Of a DNA stretch of 64,000 bases, positions 36,678 through 45,219 are shown piece after piece. The DNA comes from Microbacterium gorillae (GTDB lineage Bacteria > Actinomycetota > Actinomycetes > Actinomycetales > Microbacteriaceae). Positions within the stretch are counted from its first letter, which is position 1; every line of letters starts with the position of its first letter. The notes under the pieces are model-generated. The model had not been told where the DNA came from, made no database searches, and saw only the letters and a list, made by a program, of their open reading frames with translations. The DNA lies in assembly GCF_000826185.2 (NCBI RefSeq), contig NZ_LN648875.1:1174356-1238355 (forward strand). The letters run 5' to 3'. The translations under genes and the position numbers were made by a program.

Positions 36678-36752
36678 CGGACGAGTTTACGTCGTCGCGC
36701 GCAGGCCCCTCCGCGGGCGTTCGCACAGTCGGCTGGGACAATGCCCGCATCG

Positions 36753-36794
36753 ATCCAGAATGGGACCACGGGAACACGGCGTCCCATTCTGGAT
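36753..36794 (-). terminator. Terminator of the gene at 36827
   Basis: A 14-bp perfect stem (36753-36766 with 36781-36794) and 14-base loop between the minus-strand stop at 36827 and the SDR promoter. Confidence 0.7.
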
Positions 36795-36826
36795 TGGTGC
36801 GGCACACGCGGACCCGCGGCAGTCTG

Positions 36827-37471
36827 CTAGCCACGACCCATAGACCATGTGAACTGGACGGTTCTCCGGCCCGAACGACGCTCGCGCTCGGGATCTGCTC
36901 GCCGCACCATGCCAAGCTCGTCCGGTAGGACTTTGAGAGCTTTGTGCGCGGCGACGGCTCTATACAGCCCGCGAAGTTCTGGCGTCGCGCGCCATACGCG
37001 AATCTTCGCACGAACGATCATCAGTGCTGCCACAACGCAGATAACGGCGAACCCGCCGAAGTAGGCGAGCAAGACCGGCCGGCTCGAATCTCCCACGAAC
37101 CCCTGATTGTCAGTCAAGGCAAACATGAACCCCGTCACACCGGCGAGCGCCATGAGTGCGAGCGCAACGATCTCAGCAGCAGTGGCGATCAAGAGGCGCG
37201 CACCACCATTGGCGTGGGCCACGCGACGCGCGCGCTCTTGCGCGCGAGTCGCAAGCTCGATGACCAAGACTTGGGCGGCAGCCGCGGCGGACTCTCGAGC
37301 GATCACTCCGGCTTCGTGACTGTCGAGCTCCGCCACACGACGAAGAACCTTCTCGGCCTCCTCGAGGCTTGTCCATGTTCGCGTTCGCCACCACGAACTG
37401 AGCCAGCTCGCTATTGCGACGGCTGCGGTGATGGCCGGCACCGCCTTCAGAAGGTTCCCCCAGATGTCCAT
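36827..37471 (-). CDS. Hypothetical membrane protein
   Basis: 214-aa protein with an N-terminal helix (about 8-28), a long charged helical stretch with Ala-rich and Glu/Arg heptads (about 32-90, LEEAEKVLRRVAELDSHEAG), two hydrophobic helices (about 95-118 and 130-155) and a basic C-terminus (ERERRSGRR). No domain recognised. ATG 37471 has no clear ribosome site. Confidence 0.65.
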   Translation of the reverse strand: MDIWGNLLKAVPAITAAVAIASWLSSWWRTRTWTSLEEAEKVLRRVAELDSHEAGVIARESAAAAAQVLVIELATRAQERARRVAHANGGARLLIATAAEIVALALMALAGVTGFMFALTDNQGFVGDSSRPVLLAYFGGFAVICVVAALMIVRAKIRVWRATPELRGLYRAVAAHKALKVLPDELGMVRRADPERERRSGRRTVQFTWSMGRG

Positions 37472-37515
37472 AGCACGAAAGTAGAACGACCTTCAGACAT
37501 GCCGACGGCACGTGC

Positions 37516-38784
37516 TCACCCCAGCGCGTCGCGCTTCGCTTCCAGGACCCCGCGCTCGGACTCGTTCGCCGTCCGCGCGATGGCGAGGTCAAGAGCGTCG
37601 CGCGCCTCGGGCGAACGGCCGAGGCGGGTCAGCAGCTCGGCACGGACAGCCGGCGGCAGATGGTGGTCGGCGAGCTCGCCGCGGGCGAGCAGCGCGTCCA
37701 CGGCCGCAAGGCCCCCCTCGGGGCCGGAGGCCTCCGCCACGGCGACGGCGCGGTTGAGCTCCACGATCGGTGAGCGGGTCAGGGACACAAGAGCGTCGTA
37801 GAGCGTGACGATGCGGTCCCAGTCGGTCTCCGCGACGGACGGGGCGATGGAGTGACACTCGGCGATGGACGCCTGCAGACCGTACGCGCCGAGTCCGGGT
37901 CCGACCTCCCCGGCACGCACCAGCGCCGCACGGCCACGTCGAATCGCGCCGACGTCCCAGCGAGAGCGGTCCTGGTCCGCGAGCAACACGGGCTCACCCG
38001 CGGCATCCGTCCGGGCGGGGAAGCGGGCCGCGGTCAGCTCCATCAGCGCGAGCAGGCCGTGCACCTCCGCGACCTTCGGCAGGTGGGCCGCGAGCGCGCG
38101 GCCGAGACGCAGGGCTTCAGACGCGAGGCCCGGTCGCATCCAGTCCTCCCCATGGCTCGCGGCGTGCCCCTCGGTGAAGAGGAGATAGATGACCCCGAGG
38201 ACGGACGCCAGCCGGGCCGGCTGCTCATCCGGTGGCGGCGACTCGAACGCCACGTCCGTATCGGCGAGGGTCTTCTTCGCCCGGACGATGCGTTGCTGCA
38301 CCGTGGCCGTCGGCACGAGGAACGCCGCGGCGATCTCCTCCGTCGTCAGACCCGCGACGACCCGTAGCGTCAGCGCGACGCGTCCCGCCGCCGGGATGAC
38401 GGGGTGACACGCGATGAACACCAGCCGCAGGACGTCGTCATCGATCGTCTCCGGATCCCACGGCGGCTCCTCCCCCGTGCTCTCCATGCGGAAGGCCAAC
38501 TCGGCGAACCTGTCCCGATCGCGCTCGTTGCGCCGCCACAGGTCGATCGCGCGGCGCTTCGCGACCGTGGTCAGCCACGCTGCGGGATTGCGCGGGACCC
38601 CGGACGACGGCCACGACGCCATCGCCTCGGCCAGCGCGTCCTGGGCCAGATCCTCGGCGAGCGAGAAGTCGCCCACCGTGCGCGCCAACGAGGCGACGAT
38701 CTTCGCCGCCTCGATGCGCCACACCGCCGAAACGGCGCGTCGGGCGGCTTCCTCGTCCGCCCGACGCGGCTCGTTCGTGGTCAC
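37516..38784 (-). CDS. ECF42-like RNA polymerase sigma factor (DUF6596 tail)
   Basis: 422-aa sigma factor: region 2 (about 15-80, with DFSLAEDLAQDALAEA and AAWLTTVAKRRAIDLWRR), region 4 (about 125-180, ALTLRVVAGLTTEEIAAAFLVPTATVQQRIVRAKKTL segment) and the long C-terminal DUF6596-type domain in place of a membrane anti-sigma. The start GTG 38784 overlaps the stop of the YCII gene (GTGA). Its sole neighbour, a YCII/DGPF protein, is the typical partner of this sigma group. Confidence 0.88.
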   Translation of the reverse strand: MTTNEPRRADEEAARRAVSAVWRIEAAKIVASLARTVGDFSLAEDLAQDALAEAMASWPSSGVPRNPAAWLTTVAKRRAIDLWRRNERDRDRFAELAFRMESTGEEPPWDPETIDDDVLRLVFIACHPVIPAAGRVALTLRVVAGLTTEEIAAAFLVPTATVQQRIVRAKKTLADTDVAFESPPPDEQPARLASVLGVIYLLFTEGHAASHGEDWMRPGLASEALRLGRALAAHLPKVAEVHGLLALMELTAARFPARTDAAGEPVLLADQDRSRWDVGAIRRGRAALVRAGEVGPGLGAYGLQASIAECHSIAPSVAETDWDRIVTLYDALVSLTRSPIVELNRAVAVAEASGPEGGLAAVDALLARGELADHHLPPAVRAELLTRLGRSPEARDALDLAIARTANESERGVLEAKRDALG

Positions 38785-39203
38785 TGGTCGCGCTGGGCGA
38801 TCTGCTCGCGCAGCTCGTCTTCCTTCTGGATCCACTCGTTGTCAGCGGGGAAGTCGGACGCGTCCGTCACCCTGCGGATCTCGAGCTTGTTGCCCGGCGT
38901 GAGCGGTGCGCGCTTCGCCCACTCGGCGGCCTCCTCGATGGTCGAGCACTCCAGCGTCCAGAAGCCGTTGAACAGTTCCTTGGTCTCGCCGTAGGGACCG
39001 TCGGTGACCAGCGGCGTCTCGCCGGAGAAGTCGACGACGAGCCCCGGCTCGGGAGCGAGACCGTCGCCGCCCACCATGACGCCGGCCTTCACCAGCGACT
39101 CGTTGTAGCGACCCATCTGCTCGATGACCTGCTCGAACGGCAGCTCTTCGTACTGCGCCACCGCGTCGTCCGTGGCCCGCATGATCAGCATGAACTTCGA
39201 CAT
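38781..39203 (-). CDS. YCII/DGPF-domain protein
   Basis: 140-aa protein with the YCII pattern: KFMLIMRATDDA start, DGPYGETKELFNGFW, and a C-terminal EIRRV. YCII proteins are small dimeric alpha/beta folds, often fused to or next to ECF sigma factors; the biochemical role is uncertain. Strong ribosome site GAGGAGG before ATG 39203; translationally coupled to the sigma gene downstream. Confidence 0.88.
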   Translation of the reverse strand: MSKFMLIMRATDDAVAQYEELPFEQVIEQMGRYNESLVKAGVMVGGDGLAPEPGLVVDFSGETPLVTDGPYGETKELFNGFWTLECSTIEEAAEWAKRAPLTPGNKLEIRRVTDASDFPADNEWIQKEDELREQIAQRDQ

Positions 39204-39385
39204 GATGTCCTCCTCGTTGAGCGTCGCATTTCGACCCTCTCACTCACTACGTCGACCGAGCCACACGCGGATCGACACCGGCTCGAACTTTTCTTGAAAA
39301 CCGTTCGCCGGCGGCGCCTCCTCCTCGTCCGCGACCGTGTGGACAGCCGCCGCGAATCCGCGCCACGCGACCTACCGTGCAGGGC

Positions 39386-39889
39386 ATGCATCGAGTCACC
39401 GCGGTCCTCACCACCGGCCTCCTCGCCCTCGGACTCACGTCCTGTGCCGCCGCGGCACCCCCACCACCGACGTCCTCGCCCACCCCGACCGTGGACGTCG
39501 CCGGGGCGAAGAACGCCTATCTGCACTACATCACGGTCTACAACCGCGTCGGCGCAACAGATCCGTCGGACCCGAGCGACGTGCTCGGTCTCACCACCAG
39601 TCCACAGCTCGAGTACGACCAGTCGACATTCGACATGTTCGCGGATAAGGGGTGGTTGGTGACGAGTGGCTCGAAAGTGACTCTCATTTCGGTCGCGTCC
39701 GCGCAGCCGACGGTCGTGACTCTGGACGTATGTCTCGACCTTCGTGGCGTACGAGTCATGGCGGCGGGAGGAGCCGAAGTGGAACTTCCCGCCGGCGAGT
39801 TGCAGGCACTCACTGTGACTGTGGCATCGGTCGAAGGCCGGTGGCTGACGCAGTCGGTGAGAGAACGAACTGGGCGGCCTTCATGCTGA
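39386..39889 (+). CDS. Putative lipoprotein
   Basis: 167-aa exported protein: signal peptide (MHRVTAVLTTGLLALG) with lipobox LTSC near residue 20, Pro/Thr spacer (APPPPTSSPTPT), then a domain of NTF2-like appearance (AKNAYLHYITVYNRVGATDP, WLVTSGSKVTLISV). ATG 39386; an earlier GTG at 39377 lacks a ribosome site. Overlaps the following gene. Confidence 0.75.
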   Translation: MHRVTAVLTTGLLALGLTSCAAAAPPPPTSSPTPTVDVAGAKNAYLHYITVYNRVGATDPSDPSDVLGLTTSPQLEYDQSTFDMFADKGWLVTSGSKVTLISVASAQPTVVTLDVCLDLRGVRVMAAGGAEVELPAGELQALTVTVASVEGRWLTQSVRERTGRPSC

Positions 39890-40764
39890 TGCTTGGGGGC
39901 GCCTTGGCTGTTTCTCTCGTGATGGCATTGCAGACCTCTACCTCCGACAACCTCTGCGGTGGCTTTCTTGGTTGCTCCAGCAATGTCAGTGACGGGGGTG
40001 GGTCAGTCATCATCGGCGGCGGAATGGAAGTGCCTGGTGAGCGTCGGGACCCGCCTGGCCAAGACCGGTCCGGCAACGACACCGGTGCCGGTGCCGGTGC
40101 CGGTGCCGGTGCCGATGGCGGCTGGGACTCCTCCCCGCAGATCCCCACCACGCCCGGGCCGGGGACGCTGCCGGCGTGGTGTCTGGAACAGGACGACATG
40201 AGCCCGACGGGGTGCGACTGGTCGCAACTGATCCCGGATGACCCCACGCCCGCGACGCCTGACGAACCCGCGTTCGTGATCCCCACCGTCTATGCGCGGG
40301 ACCTCGTCAGCTTCACTCCGCGCCCACCCGGCGTCACCGGGGAACCGGACGCCGCAGGGCTCATCGGCAAACCGACGAACATCGTCGCCACCGCCACCAC
40401 CCACGACCTGACCGGCGCCCTCTTCGGCCACGCCGTGACGGTCCGCTTCGCCCCCGCGACCTACACGTTCGACTACGGCGACGGCGCCACTCGCACGACG
40501 ACGACCGGCGGCGCCACGTGGGCCGACACCGCCGCCGCACAGTTCACCGACACCCCCACGGCGCACGCCTACCGCGAGCGCGGCCGCTACACCGCCGCCG
40601 TCCGCGTCGAATACGCCGCCGCGGTGAACTTCGGTGACGGCACCTGGCGTCCCGTCATCGGCACCGTCCACGCCGACACGTCGTACGGGCTTCGGGTCTA
40701 CGAACCCCGCACGGCCCTGGTCCGCGACACCTGTGACGACGATCCGAACGCGTCCGGATGCTGA
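39841..40764 (+). CDS. Exported PKD-domain protein
   Basis: About 307 aa. One N-terminal transmembrane or signal segment (FMLMLGGALAVSLVMAL), a Gly/Ala repeat (about residues 82-92, from GGTGCC repeats), Pro/Asp-rich linker, then a PKD-like beta domain (YTFDYGDGATRTTTTGGATW, HAYRERGRYTAAVRVEY). Probably surface-bound or secreted. GTG 39841 overlaps the lipoprotein by 49 bp; ATG 39883 is an alternative start next to that gene's stop. Confidence 0.7.
   Translation: MADAVGERTNWAAFMLMLGGALAVSLVMALQTSTSDNLCGGFLGCSSNVSDGGGSVIIGGGMEVPGERRDPPGQDRSGNDTGAGAGAGAGADGGWDSSPQIPTTPGPGTLPAWCLEQDDMSPTGCDWSQLIPDDPTPATPDEPAFVIPTVYARDLVSFTPRPPGVTGEPDAAGLIGKPTNIVATATTHDLTGALFGHAVTVRFAPATYTFDYGDGATRTTTTGGATWADTAAAQFTDTPTAHAYRERGRYTAAVRVEYAAAVNFGDGTWRPVIGTVHADTSYGLRVYEPRTALVRDTCDDDPNASGC
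40084..40113 (+). repeat. (GGTGCC)5 coding microsatellite
   Basis: Five GGTGCC units coding for Gly-Ala dipeptides in the PKD-domain protein; unit changes would not shift the frame. Confidence 0.9.
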
Positions 40765-40797
40765 CCCCGCCGGACGGATCGGGGGCACAATCGACGC

Positions 40798-41016
40798 ATG
40801 GGAATGTTCACGCAGCGCCCCGAGGAAGACCCCGCCGACTGGACCGGACTGCCGTCCGAGCCGCTGCGTCCGCAGTCCGCGGCCGAGGCGCTCGAGGACG
40901 CCCCCGACGACGCCGCGCTCTCCGTCGGCTTGGGTGCCGACCTCGGCTCGATCTCCATCCCGATGACCGGCCTCACCGAAGCCACGACGAACACCACCGA
41001 CTCCGACGGCGAATGA
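40798..41016 (+). CDS. 72-aa acidic hypothetical protein
   Basis: Small soluble acidic protein (MGMFTQRPEEDPADWTGLPS start, many Asp/Glu/Ala, C-terminus SDGE). CACAAT lies six bases before ATG 40798, so the mRNA may be leaderless. Converges with the TetR gene at 41031 with a 14-bp gap. No recognised family. Confidence 0.62.
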   Translation: MGMFTQRPEEDPADWTGLPSEPLRPQSAAEALEDAPDDAALSVGLGADLGSISIPMTGLTEATTNTTDSDGE

Positions 41017-41030
41017 TGAGAATGCAGTAG

Positions 41031-41612
41031 TCAGTCGGCGGAGGGCGACAGCACACCCGGCACCGAGGTCGCCGAGATCACCAGTCGCAGCCACTCCGCC
41101 GGGACCGACACCGGCGGCAACGGGTCCCTCCGCAGCCACGCGGCGATCACGCCGAGCGCGGTGCCGCCGAGCGCTTCGCCCACCACATCGGTGGGCAGCT
41201 CCACGAACTCCTCGGGCGAGACGACCTCCACGACCTGCGCCGTGATCGCTCCGATGTGCGACCGCAATCGCGACGCGACGAGAGCCGAGCCGTGCGCCCC
41301 GAGCACCCGGCGATACAGGTCCGCGTTGTCGCGGATGTGGGACAGATAGGCCAGCAGTTCCAGCGGCATCGTGCGTGCCGGCGCGTCCCGGACCGTGGAC
41401 AGCAACGGCCGTCCGACACGATCCGCGGCCTGCTCCAGGGCGTCCGCGAGCAGGGTCTCCTTGTCGGCGTAATGCTCGTAGAACGTGGACCGGTTCAACT
41501 GCGCGCGATCGGCGATATCCCGGACCGTGATGGTGTCCAGCGCCCGCTCCCGCGCCAGGGAGACGAGCGCCTGCTGCAGCCGGGCACGGCTACGGGCGAC
41601 ACGAGGATCCAT
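41031..41612 (-). CDS. TetR-family regulator (paralogue 1)
   Basis: 193-aa repressor. N-terminal HTH (ITVRDIADRAQLNRSTFYEHYADKETL region, about residues 28-52) followed by a helical ligand domain. Clearly paralogous to the neighbour at 41700: same start (MDPRV-RSRA-LQ), same H-I-R-D-N-A segment and same C-terminal WLR--P-PPV layout. Lies immediately after that copy on the same strand. Confidence 0.88.
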   Translation of the reverse strand: MDPRVARSRARLQQALVSLARERALDTITVRDIADRAQLNRSTFYEHYADKETLLADALEQAADRVGRPLLSTVRDAPARTMPLELLAYLSHIRDNADLYRRVLGAHGSALVASRLRSHIGAITAQVVEVVSPEEFVELPTDVVGEALGGTALGVIAAWLRRDPLPPVSVPAEWLRLVISATSVPGVLSPSAD

Positions 41613-41699
41613 CCTTCGATCATGACAGCGCCCGCATGGAACGGAGCCCGAATGTGCACAATACCCACGGTCGTCGGAGAACCGCGGAGAGGGTCCGAC

Positions 41700-42269
41700 T
41701 CAGCCTGCTGAAGTGGGCGTGACGGCTCCGGTCAGCACCGACCACAACCACTGCGCCGCCTCCTCCACCGGCGGCACCGGATCCCGCCGAATCCACGCCG
41801 TCGCGACCCCCATCGCGGTGCCCGCGAGCGACTCGCCGACGACATCCGCCGGCACCCCGGGGAACGCGTTCGGCGCCATCTGCCCGACGAGCTCCGCGGC
41901 GAGCGCACCGATGTGCCCGCGCAGTCGCGACGCCACGACGGCGGATCCGTGATCGCCCAGCACGCGGCGGTACAGCGCGGCGTTGTCACGGATGTGCTCG
42001 AGGTAGGCCAGCAGCTCCGTCGGCATCGCACCGGTCGTGGCGGATCCGTGCCGCTCCAGCAGCGACGCGGTCGCCGCGTCCACCGCCTGCTCGAGCGCGT
42101 CCGCCAGCAGTGTCGCCTTGTCGTCGTAGTGCTGGTAGAACGTGGACCGGTTCACGGCGGCGCGCGTCGTGATGTCGGCGATGGTGATGTCATCGAGCGC
42201 GTGTTCGCGGGCGAGGGCGAGCAGCGCGTCCTGCAACTGGGCACGGCTCCGCACCACGCGAGGGTCCAT
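41700..42269 (-). CDS. TetR-family regulator (paralogue 2)
   Basis: 189-aa repressor with HTH (ITIADITTRAAVNRSTFYQH, about residues 28-47). Divergent from the MMPL exporter across 125 bp that contain the perfect palindrome CAACAATTGTTG, so it probably represses the exporter and itself. Confidence 0.9.
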   Translation of the reverse strand: MDPRVVRSRAQLQDALLALAREHALDDITIADITTRAAVNRSTFYQHYDDKATLLADALEQAVDAATASLLERHGSATTGAMPTELLAYLEHIRDNAALYRRVLGDHGSAVVASRLRGHIGALAAELVGQMAPNAFPGVPADVVGESLAGTAMGVATAWIRRDPVPPVEEAAQWLWSVLTGAVTPTSAG

Positions 42270-42319
42270 GCCCTCATGATCCCAGGTTCCGGGCCACCAA
42301 GACGCATCCAGGAACTTTC

Positions 42320-42339
42320 CAACAATTGTTGAATAGGCT
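42320..42339 (+). promoter_or_regulatory. TetR operator overlapping the MMPL promoter
   Basis: CAACAATTGTTG (42320-42331) is a perfect 12-bp palindrome that occupies the space just upstream of the -10 box TAGGCT (42334-42339), 55 bp before the GTG start. Ideal place for repression by the divergent TetR protein. Confidence 0.7.
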
Positions 42340-42394
42340 GTCGGCGGGTCCGACGTCGTGCCTGCCCATCACCGTTCGCTCGAAAGGCATCGTC

Positions 42395-44932
42395 GTGGCC
42401 GAACTCCTCTACCGTCTCGGACGCTTCAGCGCGCGCCGCGCCTGGGCCGTGATCGTCGGATGGCTCGTGATCCTCGGGATCGCCGCGACCGCGTTCCTCA
42501 CCCTCGGCGGCTCCCTCGCTTCGAGCTTCTCGATTCCCGGAACCGAGACCGAGCGCGTGAACGACCAGCTCTCGAGCACCTTCCCGGACCTCACCGGCGC
42601 GAGCGCGACCGTCGTGTTCCGGACCGACGACGACAAGGCGTTCACCGCCGAGCAGAAGACCGCGATCGCCGACGTGCTGACGAAGGTGAGCAAGGTCGAC
42701 GGCGTCGCCGCCACCACCGATCCGTTCCAGGTGGAGCAGGAGCGAGCCGACCAGATCGCACAGCTCGCGGACGGGAAGAAGCAGCTCGAGGACGGACGCG
42801 CGAAGCTCGAGGCCTCCGAGACGCAACTGGCCGACAGCCAGAAGCAGCTCGATGCCGGCCGGACTCAGCTCGCTGCCGGACAGAAGCAGCTCGATGACGC
42901 CATCGCGCAGGCGAAGGCCGGCGGCATGTACGACGCCGCGAAGGCGCAGTTCGACGCGCAGCAGGCGGAGCTGACCGCGCAGCAGGCGCAGCTGGACGCC
43001 GGGCAGAAGCAGATCGACGACGGCAACGCGAAGCTCGCCACCGGCCGCACCGATCTCACCACCAACGAGGCGAAGCTGGCCGACGGCACCACTCTGCTCG
43101 ACCTGTCCGCCGACATCCGGATGGTCTCAGCGTCCGGCACCACGGCGCTCGGCGCCGTCCAGTTCGACGACACCATGTTCGAGCTCTCCGACGACACCAA
43201 AGCCGCGGTCCGCGCGGTCCTCGATGACGCCGACATCTCCGGCGTGACCGTGGACTACTCCTCCACCATCACCGCGAGCGTCGACGGCCTGATGGGCCCG
43301 GGCGAGGTCATCGGTGTCGTGATCGCGGCCCTCGTGCTGCTGATCATGATGCGCGCGTTCCTGCCGGCCGTCACGCCGCTGCTCAGCTCGCTCATCGGCG
43401 TCGGGGTCGGCGTGACGGGTTCGCTCGCCTTCTCCGGTGTCGTGGACATGGCCTCGGTCACCCCCGTCCTCGGCGTCATGCTCGGCCTCGCCGTCGGCAT
43501 CGACTACTCGCTGTTCATCCTGAACCGGCATCGCAAACAGGTGCTGACGGGCATGGATCTGGATGAGTCCATCGGCCTTGCCAACGGCACCGCCGGAAAT
43601 GCCGTCGTGTTCGCCGGCTCCACGGTGATCGTGGCCCTCGTGGCGCTGCTGGTCACCGGCATTCCCTTCCTCGGCGTGATGGGCATCGTCGGCGCGGCCT
43701 GCGTGCTGATCTCGGTGCTCGTCTCGATCACCTTCACTCCGGCCCTCCTCGGCCTGATGAAGCAGCGCGTGCTGTCCCGAAAGCTGCGGACCCAGATCGG
43801 CCACGAGAAGCACGCCGCGAAGCCGCTGCGCGCGATGCGCATCCCGAATGCGCTGGGTGCCGCGGCCCTGGCGATCGTCGCCCTGCTCGTCATCGCGATC
43901 CCGGCGACCTCGATGCGCCTGGGCCTGCCGGACGGGTCGGGCGAGGACGTGAGCTCCACGCAGTACCGCGCCTACCAGGCCGTCGCGAAGGACTTCGGCG
44001 CCGGACAGAACGGCCCGCTGCTCGCGGTCGCCACGTTCGACAAGCCGGTCGCGGAGGACGATGAGGTCGCGACCCAGGCCGCGATCGGTCAGCAGCTCAA
44101 GGACCAGACCGACGTCGTCGCGGTCGCCCCGATCGCGGTGTCCGATGACCGAACGGTGTTCGCCTTCCAGGTCGTCCCCACCGACGGTCCGTCCAGCGAA
44201 TCCACCGAGACCCTGGTCCACGACCTGCGATCGCTGAAGCTCAGCGAGGATGCCTCGCTCGGCATCGCCGGCCAGGCGTCCGGCAACATCGACGTGTCCG
44301 AGATGCTGCAGGATGCCTTGCCGCTGTACCTGCTCGTGGTGGTCGGACTGTCACTGCTGATCATGATCCTGGTGTTCCGCTCGCTGCTGGTACCGGTCAT
44401 CGCGACGGCGGGCTACGTGCTCTCGCTGTTCGCGGCGCTCGGCGCGGTGACCGCGATCTACCAGTGGGGCTGGCTGTCCGCCGTCTTCGGTGTGCACGAT
44501 CCGGGACCGGTGCTGAGCTTCGCGCCGATCATCATCATGGGCGTGCTGTTCGGACTCGCGATGGACTACCAGCTGTTCCTCGTCTCCGGCATGCGTGAGG
44601 CGTACGTGCACGGGACCCCCGCCCGGGAGGCGGTCGTCGCGGGTGTCCGCGGCGGGCGTGCGGTCGTCACGGCGGCGGCGATCATCATGATCTCGGTGTT
44701 CGGCGGCTTCGTGTTCAGCCACCTCTCGATGGTGCGTCCGCTCGGCTTCGGCCTCGCGATCGGTGTGCTGTTCGACGCGTTCATCGTCCGCATGGTCCTC
44801 GTGCCGGCGCTGATGACCCTGTTCGGCAAGGCGGCCTGGTGGCTGCCGAAGTGGCTGGATCGGATCCTCCCGGACGTGGACGTCGAGGGTGCCGCGCTCG
44901 AGCGCAAGCACCCGGTGCACCACGGCGCGTGA
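42395..44932 (+). CDS. MMPL/RND-family exporter
   Basis: 845-aa inner-membrane transporter with two RND-like halves: helix (about 12-34), extracytoplasmic domain, helices (about 300-490 and 640-820), with the paired GIDYSLFILNRHRK and AMDYQLFLVSGMREAY motifs typical of MMPL proteins. The first periplasmic-side domain holds a long helical hairpin of repeated QLxxGxxQL-type heptads (about residues 115-225). Likely exports lipids or drugs. GTG 42395 chosen because AAAGG precedes it and upstream sequence contains the promoter. Confidence 0.93.
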   Translation: MAELLYRLGRFSARRAWAVIVGWLVILGIAATAFLTLGGSLASSFSIPGTETERVNDQLSSTFPDLTGASATVVFRTDDDKAFTAEQKTAIADVLTKVSKVDGVAATTDPFQVEQERADQIAQLADGKKQLEDGRAKLEASETQLADSQKQLDAGRTQLAAGQKQLDDAIAQAKAGGMYDAAKAQFDAQQAELTAQQAQLDAGQKQIDDGNAKLATGRTDLTTNEAKLADGTTLLDLSADIRMVSASGTTALGAVQFDDTMFELSDDTKAAVRAVLDDADISGVTVDYSSTITASVDGLMGPGEVIGVVIAALVLLIMMRAFLPAVTPLLSSLIGVGVGVTGSLAFSGVVDMASVTPVLGVMLGLAVGIDYSLFILNRHRKQVLTGMDLDESIGLANGTAGNAVVFAGSTVIVALVALLVTGIPFLGVMGIVGAACVLISVLVSITFTPALLGLMKQRVLSRKLRTQIGHEKHAAKPLRAMRIPNALGAAALAIVALLVIAIPATSMRLGLPDGSGEDVSSTQYRAYQAVAKDFGAGQNGPLLAVATFDKPVAEDDEVATQAAIGQQLKDQTDVVAVAPIAVSDDRTVFAFQVVPTDGPSSESTETLVHDLRSLKLSEDASLGIAGQASGNIDVSEMLQDALPLYLLVVVGLSLLIMILVFRSLLVPVIATAGYVLSLFAALGAVTAIYQWGWLSAVFGVHDPGPVLSFAPIIIMGVLFGLAMDYQLFLVSGMREAYVHGTPAREAVVAGVRGGRAVVTAAAIIMISVFGGFVFSHLSMVRPLGFGLAIGVLFDAFIVRMVLVPALMTLFGKAAWWLPKWLDRILPDVDVEGAALERKHPVHHGA

Positions 44933-44936
44933 TTGA

Positions 44937-44964
44937 GACCGGACGCCGTCCGCGGCGTCCGGTC
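44937..44964 (+). terminator. Terminator after the MMPL gene
   Basis: An 11-bp perfect stem (44937-44947 with 44954-44964), 6-base loop, 4 bases after the MMPL stop. Confidence 0.75.
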
Positions 44965-44965
44965 A

Positions 44966-45159
44966 CCGGCGTCCCGTTGCGCCGCGTCGCGTCCCTTGTC
45001 CCGCGCTCGCCCGGCCCGCGCGAGGTAGGCCTGTGTCAGCTCGCCGACCTCCTCGCCGAGTTTCAGCATGAGCCAGTCGTCCGTTCGCGCGATGTCGTGC
45101 CGTTCCGCGTAGAGGACCGACACTGCCTCGACCTCGTCCCCCAGGGCGGCGATATCCAT
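44966..45159 (-). pseudogene. MazG-like nucleotide pyrophosphohydrolase, 3' truncated
   Basis: From ATG 45159 the frame encodes about 55 residues of a MazG-like protein, including the metal-binding LKLGEEVGELTQAYLARAGRA region (EExxE), then loses similarity and runs without a family-like end into the MMPL terminator and gene. The second metal motif of the family is absent, so the gene is broken. The breakpoint coincides with the terminator hairpin. Confidence 0.6.
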
Positions 45160-45219
45160 GCCCCGAATCCTGTCGCGCACCGCTGACACCGCTCCCCACG
45201 TGGGAACTAACCTCGAGGA

